The notes under the pieces were generated by a model, which saw only the letters and a program-made list of their open reading frames with translations, was not told where the DNA came from and made no database searches. This document shows, one piece after another, positions 1 through 6,422 of a stretch of 64,000 nucleotides of DNA (its first letter is position 1; every line of letters starts with the position of its first letter). The stretch covers positions 1 through 64,000 of the forward strand of contig JBMYWH010000004.1 of NCBI GenBank assembly GCA_049607205.1, given 5' to 3'. The stretch is from JBELHR01 sp049607205 (GTDB lineage Bacteria; Bacteroidota; Bacteroidia; Flavobacteriales; Flavobacteriaceae). The position numbers and the translations under genes are program-made.

Positions 1-162
1 GGGGCTGATAAAGAGGTTCACTTTTCCATCCCTTTTGAAGAATTGAAATGGTATAACCCCGTGTCAAAACAATGGGAATTAGAAGCGATGACTTATGAAG
101 TTTATGTAGGGAATTCTTCTGCTATCGATTCTCTTGAACAATCGCAGTTTACTATTGATTAA
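1..162 (+). CDS. C-terminal end of a glycoside hydrolase family 3 protein (partial)
   Basis: The frame is open from base 1 and stops with TAA at 160-162, leaving 53 residues of a gene that begins outside the window. The residues EELKWYNP and YEVYVGNSS match the last strands of the fibronectin-III-like domain that closes GH3 beta-glucosidases. The complete GH3 enzyme at 3074-5212 ends in the same way (KFYNEE, then YTLYFGNSS). The window edge therefore probably cuts a second GH3 gene, transcribed toward the EEP lipoprotein gene, whose stop lies 4 bases away on the other strand. Sugar specificity cannot be judged from this fragment. Confidence 0.75.
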   Translation, partial: GADKEVHFSIPFEELKWYNPVSKQWELEAMTYEVYVGNSSAIDSLEQSQFTID

Positions 163-166
163 GTAC

Positions 167-994
167 TTAATTTAATTGAAAATCAGCATAGATAGGAAAG
201 TGATCGGAAATGTAGTTTCCATCACTTTTCTTTTTTTGTATATGTGCCTGTTTTACGGCTTTTAGCTTGGAGCCTTTGAATAGGATAAAGTCTATTCTGT
301 AATCGATTGGGTCCTTGGAAAAGCCATTAAAGGTAGTTGATTCTCCTTGAATTGCAGTACCTGCGGCAGTTCTACTGTCTTGGAAGGTCCTTAAGAGTTC
401 TTGAATAGGGGGACTGTCCTTGGTCGCATTGAAATCGCCCATCAAAATAGTGTTTTCATAAGGCTGACTATTAGCTGTGATTTGTTCTGCAGCTTTGAGA
501 CGTGCTGTTTCTCCTATATGATCAAAATGGGTGTTTAGAATGTGAATTAGTGCTCCATGAGGGCTTTGTAATTCTAGTTCTGTGACAATTCTAGGATAGG
601 CGGCATCATAACTTAGATGAGGTTTAGAGGGCTGCTCTCCCAGCCAATAAGTGCTGCTATTTAACTTGGTGAATTTTTCCTTTTTATAAAAAATAGCACA
701 GAATTCTCCAGAAGTTGGGTCTCCATCTCTACCCATTCCGACCCATGAATAGGCTGGCAAGGCCTCTTGAAGATCTTCAATTTGATTGAGAAGCGCTTCT
801 TGAAGTCCTAGAACATCAGGGTTAATTTCTTTGATTTGCTCGGACATGGCAAGCTTTCTAGCGGACCAGTTATTTGGAGGGCTCTTGTCGTAGTCATTCT
901 TGATGTTATAAGAAACCACGCGAAGCTTTTCCGGTTCTTGGCTGCAAGATCCTAGTAGTGTACAAATGCAAATTAATAAAAAGGAATACCTCAT
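167..994 (-). CDS. endonuclease/exonuclease/phosphatase (EEP) family lipoprotein
   Basis: 275 residues. A short hydrophobic N-terminus ends in the lipobox LLGSC, giving a lipidated Cys17 and a periplasmic or outer-membrane location. The EEP metal-dependent phosphodiesterase fold is visible: SYN at 28-30, the metal-binding Glu in GLQE (Glu66), NTHFDH around 154-159, GDFN at 186-189 and the C-terminal SDH at 263-265. Members cleave DNA, RNA, phospholipids or other phosphodiesters, and the substrate cannot be read from these motifs. The ATG follows directly on the TAA of the BI-1 gene with no gap, so the two are probably co-transcribed. The best guess is a cell-surface phosphodiesterase or nuclease. 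Confidence 0.85.
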   Translation of the reverse strand: MRYSFLLICICTLLGSCSQEPEKLRVVSYNIKNDYDKSPPNNWSARKLAMSEQIKEINPDVLGLQEALLNQIEDLQEALPAYSWVGMGRDGDPTSGEFCAIFYKKEKFTKLNSSTYWLGEQPSKPHLSYDAAYPRIVTELELQSPHGALIHILNTHFDHIGETARLKAAEQITANSQPYENTILMGDFNATKDSPPIQELLRTFQDSRTAAGTAIQGESTTFNGFSKDPIDYRIDFILFKGSKLKAVKQAHIQKKKSDGNYISDHFPIYADFQLN

Positions 995-1732
995 TTAATT
1001 TCTTCTGTCTCCGAACAATCTCAATAAGTACAAGAATAAGTTGATAAAATCTAAATATAAGGTAAGGGCGCCTAGAATCGCTCCTTTGTTATGACTTTCA
1101 GCATCTGTGAACTGCGTACTCATCGTTTTGATTTTTTGCGTGTCATAAGCAATTAATCCTACAAAAATTAGAATCCCAGCATAAGTGATTGCCCAATACA
1201 ACATAGAGCTTGCAAAAAACATGTTTGCGACTGAGGCGATAATTAAACCAATTAAAGCCATGAATAAAAGGCTTCTCATTTTAGTTAGATCTCTCTTAGT
1301 AGTCATCCCGTAGATACTCATTACAGCAAAGGTTCCAGCAGTTACGAAGAAGGTAAGTGCGATCGAGTCTCCTGTGTATACTAGAGATAAGGTAGAGAAA
1401 GTTACTCCTGTCAGTATTGAGTATACTAAGAACAACACAAAGGCCGTTGTGGAGCTCATCTTATTAATCGCAGCACTTAAGGCAATGACTAATCCAAATT
1501 GAGCAATGATAGAAAACATCATCCAAGATCCAGGGATTACGGAATCAATCGCTGATTGAGGATCCATTCCTGAGGCTTCTGCAGCAGAGAGTGCCTCGTC
1601 AAATCTAAGTCCTAGAAAGTAAGCTGTAACTGCAGTTAGAATTAAAGCCCCTGTCATCCATGTGTACACTTTTTGAATGAAAATTCTCTGTACATCTGCT
1701 ACGTCGTTTCTTTGTATATATGTTTGTTCCAT
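995..1732 (-). CDS. Bax inhibitor-1 / YccA family membrane protein
   Basis: 245 residues, almost entirely hydrophobic, with about seven transmembrane segments after a short polar N-terminus. The C-terminal part has the family pattern: a conserved AYDTQKIK stretch, then LTLYLDFINLFLYLLRLFG close to the end. Bacterial BI-1/YccA proteins sit in the inner membrane and have been linked to calcium leak and to modulation of FtsH, but the role in this group is not settled. A TAnnTTTG promoter motif lies 19 bases upstream. The stop codon abuts the ATG of the downstream EEP lipoprotein. Confidence 0.92.
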   Translation of the reverse strand: MEQTYIQRNDVADVQRIFIQKVYTWMTGALILTAVTAYFLGLRFDEALSAAEASGMDPQSAIDSVIPGSWMMFSIIAQFGLVIALSAAINKMSSTTAFVLFLVYSILTGVTFSTLSLVYTGDSIALTFFVTAGTFAVMSIYGMTTKRDLTKMRSLLFMALIGLIIASVANMFFASSMLYWAITYAGILIFVGLIAYDTQKIKTMSTQFTDAESHNKGAILGALTLYLDFINLFLYLLRLFGDRRN

Positions 1733-1751
1733 GATTTTTTCTTTTGATATT

Positions 1752-1784
1752 CAAAATTACTGAAAAATCTCTACTTTAAGTCAA
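1752..1784 (-). promoter_or_regulatory. probable promoter of the BI-1 / EEP lipoprotein operon
   Basis: On the minus strand a perfect -7 element TAATTTTG (complement of 1752-1759) has a TTG (complement of 1782-1784) 22 bases upstream. The spacing is one base over the usual 19-21. It lies partly in the 3' end of the DUF2490 gene and 19 bases before the BI-1 ATG. Confidence 0.5.
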
Positions 1785-2445
1785 AATGATATTTTAATCT
1801 CAGGCTGTTCACCACATCAGGAATAAGACTTCCTACTTCTCTTTCGTAGGAATAAGCAAAATGTAATGCCCCTGCATTTTTCAATTTATAGACGGTAGAA
1901 AGTGTGACTCTATACCTGTTATCCCCTGTGTTTGTAGGAATGAAGTATTCGTAGGCTAATTTAGGGTCTAATTTCCAGTTGCGAATGTTGTATGCAGAGG
2001 TGGCTTTGAAGCGAACAGCGTTCTGATATTCATCTGTTTTGGTATAGTTTTGTTTGTTTTGATAACGGAATCTATAACGCATTTTGAATCGATCAAAGTT
2101 CTGGCGATACTTCAAATCGAATTGCAGTCTTCCAAGGTTTTCATAACCTTGAATTTTTCCTTTATTATCGTTTTTTCGAATGAAACGATAGCCCGCAGTG
2201 AAGCTCAGGGATTTTGCGAATCTATATTCAGTTGAAAGTTGAGAATAGTATTGGTCAATTTCGCTGTAATCTTCTTTTAAACGAAGCATTTCACGAAATT
2301 CAAAATTTAATTTTTTATTCACTTTATATCCTAATTCGACGGAAGTCCATAGCTCATTGTCTGAATTGGTTTGTGCTTGTGCAAGTGAACTACTCAGTCC
2401 AGCTATTAGAAATAATAGGAAGCTAAGTTTAGTTAGTTTGTTCAT
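1771..2445 (-). CDS. DUF2490 family outer-membrane beta-barrel-like protein
   Basis: 224 residues with a signal peptide ending around AQAQ (residue 25). The mature part alternates hydrophobic and aromatic residues in short strands (ELWTSVELGYKV, LEFREMLRLKED-like segments, RYRVTLSTVYKL) and ends in a beta-strand, as expected of DUF2490 proteins, which are predicted outer-membrane barrels of unknown function. It overlaps the upstream DUF4956 gene by 17 bases, so the two are translationally linked. An inner-membrane protein paired with a predicted barrel suggests a shared envelope function, but I cannot name it. Confidence 0.8.
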   Translation of the reverse strand: MNKLTKLSFLLFLIAGLSSSLAQAQTNSDNELWTSVELGYKVNKKLNFEFREMLRLKEDYSEIDQYYSQLSTEYRFAKSLSFTAGYRFIRKNDNKGKIQGYENLGRLQFDLKYRQNFDRFKMRYRFRYQNKQNYTKTDEYQNAVRFKATSAYNIRNWKLDPKLAYEYFIPTNTGDNRYRVTLSTVYKLKNAGALHFAYSYEREVGSLIPDVVNSLRLKYHFDLK

Positions 2446-3040
2446 CGGGATAGTAATATATGGTTAGGTTGGCTGCGGGTTTTAAATAGTCTAAGTTTCC
2501 TACTTTGACCCTGTTGATTTGTAGTCCTGTCTTTTCTTCTAAGTCTTGTTTGAGGGCAGTAGAATTTTGCTTTTTGATTAGTTCCATGTCGATATAGGTA
2601 ATCTTCTTAGATTCTTCAATGCGTCTTCCGTTGAGTTTTTCAAGGGCCCAGACTGCAAGAACAATAAGGGTGTTAGTTCCTAGTATTTCGACATAGGACA
2701 TTTTTTTATTCACCAAGGCATTCATGATACTTACTCCAATGATCACAAAAAGGTAGGTCATCTCCCGAATGGGAATAGGATCTGTTCTGTATCTAATAAT
2801 TCCAAATATGGCAAATAAGCCTAGAGCCATTCCAAGGTCTAATTCATATTTCTTAAGCGTAAAGCAAATGAAAAAGACAATGATGCCTATCAGATAATAG
2901 GTAAATAAATAATCTGGTTTGCGCGACTTGGTATAATAAAATCGTTGAATGATCAGAATCATCACAATTAGATTTAAACCAAAACGGAAAATCATTTTGA
3001 AAAAGTCATCGTCAAACAGGGGTATGTCAAGAAACTCCAT
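2429..3040 (-). CDS. DUF4956 family integral membrane protein
   Basis: 203 residues with about four transmembrane helices in the first 140, then a soluble C-terminal domain. The family signature is clear: GLFAIFGIIRYRTD followed by PIPIREMTYLF near residues 75-100. From memory, DUF4956 genes often stand next to VTC-type polyphosphate polymerase or CotH-like genes; neither is present here, and only a DUF2490 gene follows, overlapping by 17 bases. The biochemical function is unknown. Confidence 0.88.
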   Translation of the reverse strand: MEFLDIPLFDDDFFKMIFRFGLNLIVMILIIQRFYYTKSRKPDYLFTYYLIGIIVFFICFTLKKYELDLGMALGLFAIFGIIRYRTDPIPIREMTYLFVIIGVSIMNALVNKKMSYVEILGTNTLIVLAVWALEKLNGRRIEESKKITYIDMELIKKQNSTALKQDLEEKTGLQINRVKVGNLDYLKPAANLTIYYYPDEQTN

Positions 3041-3073
3041 AGTTCTAATTAATTTTTGAAAAGATAAAAAATA

Positions 3074-5212
3074 TTAAAGACTAAATTTGATTTTCTTTAT
3101 GATATTAGTGGAAGAGTTCCCGAAATACAAGGTGTAACTTCCTTCCTCAAGTTCCCATTGCCCTTTTTCTTCATTGTAAAATTTAAGACTTTCTATAGGG
3201 ATTCTGATCTCTTCGATTTTTGAGGCTCCAGGTTCTAAAAAGGTTTTTTTGAAGCCTTTGAGTTCTTTTTGAGCTCTTGCCACTTTTGATTTGTTTTTTC
3301 CGATGTATACTTGAGCGACTTCGGCTCCTTTTAGCGCTCCCTTGTTTTGAATGCTATATTGAACTACAAGTTCTTGTCCAACTTGTTTCATGGAAATGTG
3401 ACCCATGTTAAAGTCAGTATAAGAGAGTCCATATCCGAATGGATATTTAGATTCAATTTTCTTGGTGTCATGCCAACGGTATCCAACTAAAATATCATCC
3501 TTATAGTATTGCTTGTCTCCGTCTCCGGGGTAAGAGTTTTTCCCGTAGTAATGTGCTGAATTATCTTCGAGTTTTTTAGGGAAACTAAATGGAAGTTTAC
3601 CTGATGGGCTGGTCGTTCCATCAATGATGTTTGCTAAGGCAGGTCCTGCTTGACTTCCTAAGTACCATCCTTGAATGATCCCTTTAACATCACTTGACCA
3701 ATTGGTTTCAACAGCATTTCCACTGATTAAAACCACTCCGATATTAGGGTTTACTTGAGCGAGATCCCTGATCAATTTCTCTTGTCCAAAAGGAAGGGCG
3801 TAACCTTCTCGATCGCCTCCCTCACAATCTTGCAAGTGGTTTTTGTTAAGACCTCCAATGAATAAAACTATGTCGGCGTCTTTAGCTCTTTTTAGAGCTG
3901 CTATATGTAAAGAGTCTTGATCCAGAGTAGGAGGTAGAACACGTGCATAAGCCGAAGCTCCAGAGCTATAGCCCATGTCGTAGGTGATTTCAGCGTTTTT
4001 GTATTGTGCTAAAAGACCTTTTAGCGGACTGATCTCATTTTTTGCCTTTAACTCTGAAGATCCTCCACCAGTGGTCATAGGTCTCGTAGCGTTTTCGCCG
4101 ATTAGGGCAATTTTGAGATTTTTTTCATCCTTGATTGGGAAGAAGTCGTTTTGGTTCTTAAGTAAAACAATCCCTTGCTCTGCAACCTCTTGAGCTATAT
4201 CTAAATGCTCTTGATTGTTCGCTTTTCCATAAGATCTGTTAGGGTTCATATTGGTTCTAAACATCAATCTTAAAACTCTTCTGACTTTATCGTCAAGATA
4301 AGATTCTTCAATTTCCCCATTTAGGATGGCTTCCTTTAAAGGAGCTGCCATATAATAGTTGTCATAAGCATAAGCTGTATTGGAAGTAAGACCATTGGTT
4401 GCGGTTCCCATTTCTATGTCTAATCCGTATAATGCAGATTGCTCAGTGTCATGAGCTGCACCCCAATCGGTAATCATAACTCCGTCAAAGCCCCAATCTT
4501 CTTTTAAAATCTTATTGAGCTTCTCGTTATGAGAACAAAACTGCTCTTCGTATCTGTTATAAGCTCCCATGATCGACCATACATCAGCTTGTTGAACCGC
4601 TGTTTTAAAAGCTGGCAGATAAATTTCATAAAGGGCTCTGTCACTAATTACCACATCGATGCGATCTCTATAAAGTTCTTGGTTGTTCAAGACATAGTGT
4701 TTAACGCAAGCTGCAACTCCATTGGATTGTAGTCCATGGATATAAGGTACAGACATGATGCTTGCTAAATAAGGGTCTTCTCCTAGATATTCAAAATTTC
4801 TTCCGTTTAGAGGAGTTCTGTAAATATTAACTCCTGGACCTAGTAAAATGTCTTTTTTTCGATAACGTGCTTCTTCTCCAAGTGCGCGACCGTATTTTTC
4901 TGATAAACTAGGATTAAAGGAAGCTCCTAGAGCGGTTAGGGCAGGAAAGGCTGTGATATAGTCGTTGGTCCATCCGGCATAACCCCAGTTGTCCCAATTA
5001 ATTTCTCCTCTGACCCCATGAGGACCATCGGACATCCATAGCTCTGGAATTCCAAGGCGATCTACACCAGGTACACTGAACTTGGATTGGGCATGGATTA
5101 AATCTATTTTTTCATCAAGACTTAGTTGACTTAGTATTTCGTTTATTTTTTCTTCCGATTGAGCAAAAGCTGTAAAAGAAAAGAACAGTAGAAGTAGGCT
5201 TAGTTTTTTCAT
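3074..5212 (-). CDS. glycoside hydrolase family 3 beta-glucosidase, secreted
   Basis: 712 residues with a signal peptide (cleavage near FAQ, residue 18). The N-terminal TIM-barrel domain carries SDGPHGVR at 61-68, KH at 171-172 and the catalytic nucleophile Asp249 in GFDGVMITDW. The GH3 C-terminal sandwich follows, then a fibronectin-III-like domain ending YTLYFGNSS near the C-terminus. The enzyme would release terminal beta-linked sugars from oligosaccharides in the periplasm or outside the cell; the exact linkage is open. The gene stands alone behind a leader of about 118 bases that contains a rho-independent terminator 12 bases before the ATG, which suggests regulated read-through. A second GH3 gene ends at the left edge of the window. 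Confidence 0.93.
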   Translation of the reverse strand: MKKLSLLLLFFSFTAFAQSEEKINEILSQLSLDEKIDLIHAQSKFSVPGVDRLGIPELWMSDGPHGVRGEINWDNWGYAGWTNDYITAFPALTALGASFNPSLSEKYGRALGEEARYRKKDILLGPGVNIYRTPLNGRNFEYLGEDPYLASIMSVPYIHGLQSNGVAACVKHYVLNNQELYRDRIDVVISDRALYEIYLPAFKTAVQQADVWSIMGAYNRYEEQFCSHNEKLNKILKEDWGFDGVMITDWGAAHDTEQSALYGLDIEMGTATNGLTSNTAYAYDNYYMAAPLKEAILNGEIEESYLDDKVRRVLRLMFRTNMNPNRSYGKANNQEHLDIAQEVAEQGIVLLKNQNDFFPIKDEKNLKIALIGENATRPMTTGGGSSELKAKNEISPLKGLLAQYKNAEITYDMGYSSGASAYARVLPPTLDQDSLHIAALKRAKDADIVLFIGGLNKNHLQDCEGGDREGYALPFGQEKLIRDLAQVNPNIGVVLISGNAVETNWSSDVKGIIQGWYLGSQAGPALANIIDGTTSPSGKLPFSFPKKLEDNSAHYYGKNSYPGDGDKQYYKDDILVGYRWHDTKKIESKYPFGYGLSYTDFNMGHISMKQVGQELVVQYSIQNKGALKGAEVAQVYIGKNKSKVARAQKELKGFKKTFLEPGASKIEEIRIPIESLKFYNEEKGQWELEEGSYTLYFGNSSTNIIKKIKFSL

Positions 5213-5223
5213 AAGGTGAAATT

Positions 5224-5260
5224 AAAAAAAAAATCCCTCCTCTAAAAATAGTGGAGGGAT
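5224..5260 (-). terminator. rho-independent terminator inside the GH3 leader
   Basis: On the minus strand an 8-bp stem (ATCCCTCC with GGAGGGAT, arms 5253-5260 and 5233-5240) is followed by an unbroken run of ten T. It can end transcripts of the upstream EEP gene. It also lies between the only visible promoter and the GH3 ATG at 5212, so it must be read through for GH3 expression. Confidence 0.75.
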
Positions 5261-5286
5261 AACATTTAGATTTAGTTTAAAGCGAA

Positions 5287-5327
5287 TGCAAGGAATATTT
5301 AGGGGGTCAAAGGGAGGATTCCTTGCA
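5287..5327 (-). promoter_or_regulatory. leader hairpin upstream of the GH3 terminator
   Basis: A perfect 10-bp inverted repeat, TGCAAGGAAT at 5287-5296 and ATTCCTTGCA at 5318-5327, encloses a 21-base pyrimidine-rich loop (on the minus strand) containing CCTCCC. A segment spanning the stem and loop (AATCCTCC on the minus strand) can pair, with one bulged G, with the 3' arm of the terminator. This is a possible antiterminator pairing. Confidence 0.5.
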
Positions 5328-5336
5328 AACATGTTT

Positions 5337-5344
5337 CAAATATA
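5337..5344 (-). promoter_or_regulatory. -7 promoter element for the GH3 leader
   Basis: The minus strand reads TATATTTG, a perfect TAnnTTTG. It lies after the stop of the EEP gene (5360), so it can only serve the GH3 gene, with a predicted start near 5330. No well-placed TTG -33 element is visible. Confidence 0.5.
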
Positions 5345-5359
5345 GATTATGAAAACGTT

Positions 5360-6385
5360 TTATTCTATGATATTTATCAGTCGAAAGTAGATTATCACGG
5401 GATAATGGTCGCTAAAGCCTCCTTGAAACCTATGACCTCCATAAGATCTAAATGGATAGCCCTTGTATTTCCCATTGGGATTGGTTAGGTATTTCGGATT
5501 GAATATTAGTGAGGACTTGTATCGAATTTCATTGGAGGTATCTAGGTAAGTTTTGTTAAAGATAATCTGATCAAAGAGAAATCCTTGATCTCTGTAAATA
5601 AGACTATGAAAGCCTTTTTTATACAAAGTTTCGAAGGGGTTTATTAGAAGGCTATCTTGACCTATAATTCCAGTTCTTAAATATTTTTTAAAAGAAGAGT
5701 TGTTGGGGTTGTCATTGAAGTCTCCCATGATGAGTATACCTAAGTCTGGGTTTTGGTTTAGGATGAATTCGATTCTTTCCCTAAGTGTTTTTGCCGCCGT
5801 TTCTCGCAGGCGGCGTGATCTTTTCTCTCCTCCTCTTCTCGATGGCCAATGGTTGATATAGACCATCATCTCTTGTGCTTGAAAAATAAGGTGAACTTCT
5901 AATATGTCTCGAGTATAAATCCTTTGAGAATTGGAATTCCAAAGCCTCAACTCGATTAGGTTGAAGTCGACTACTTGAATGTGATTTTGCTGATAAATCA
6001 GGGCTACATCGATTCCGCGCTTATCAGGAGAATCCTGGTGAATAATTCCCCATGATTGTAGGCTGTCTGGTAGTTTGCTGATGAGGTCTTCAATGACATT
6101 TTGATTCTCTAATTCGGCTAAGCCGAGAAGGTATAGTGGGTATTGAGGATTGAGTTTATGCATGTCACGTATCACGCGACTCATGTTTTCTAGTTTAGTC
6201 TGATAAACTTCTGTGTTATAGTGGTATTTTCCATTAGGAGTTCTGTCGTCGTCCCATATATCCACTTGATCTATGGTGTCAAAAAGGTTTTCCAAGTTAT
6301 AGAAGCCCACAGAAAACCCGGAAGACTTGATTTGTGCTGCTCCGCTGAAATAAGTCAATAATAGTAAGATGTATATACTCTTCAT
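5360..6385 (-). CDS. secreted EEP-family nuclease/phosphodiesterase
   Basis: 341 residues from the ATG at 6383-6385. A longer in-frame start at 6436 is less likely because it would overlap the divergent gene and bury the signal peptide. The signal peptide ends near GAAQ (residue 18). EEP motifs follow: FYNLEN (29-33 region), AELEN near 90-94 with the metal Glu, INHWPSRR (177-184), GDFND (221-225) and SDH at 325-327. INHWPSRR is also present in the paralogue at 11864-12778, so the two form a subfamily distinct from the EEP lipoprotein at 167. The gene is divergent from the TonB-dependent receptor with only 37 bases between starts, which suggests shared control. It is likely an exported nuclease; substrate not proven. 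Confidence 0.87.
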   Translation of the reverse strand: MKSIYILLLLTYFSGAAQIKSSGFSVGFYNLENLFDTIDQVDIWDDDRTPNGKYHYNTEVYQTKLENMSRVIRDMHKLNPQYPLYLLGLAELENQNVIEDLISKLPDSLQSWGIIHQDSPDKRGIDVALIYQQNHIQVVDFNLIELRLWNSNSQRIYTRDILEVHLIFQAQEMMVYINHWPSRRGGEKRSRRLRETAAKTLRERIEFILNQNPDLGILIMGDFNDNPNNSSFKKYLRTGIIGQDSLLINPFETLYKKGFHSLIYRDQGFLFDQIIFNKTYLDTSNEIRYKSSLIFNPKYLTNPNGKYKGYPFRSYGGHRFQGGFSDHYPVIIYFRLINIIE

Positions 6386-6391
6386 AAAATA

Positions 6392-6413
6392 AAAACGAAG
6401 CATTTTTCGTTTT
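6392..6413. promoter_or_regulatory. inverted repeat between divergent EEP and receptor genes
   Basis: AAAACGAA at 6392-6399 and TTCGTTTT at 6406-6413 form a perfect 8-bp inverted repeat around a 6-base spacer. It fills most of the 37-base divergent intergenic region. No canonical TAnnTTTG element is visible there, so this symmetric site is a candidate operator, or part of an unusual promoter pair. Confidence 0.45.
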
Positions 6414-6422
6414 GTTATAGCT

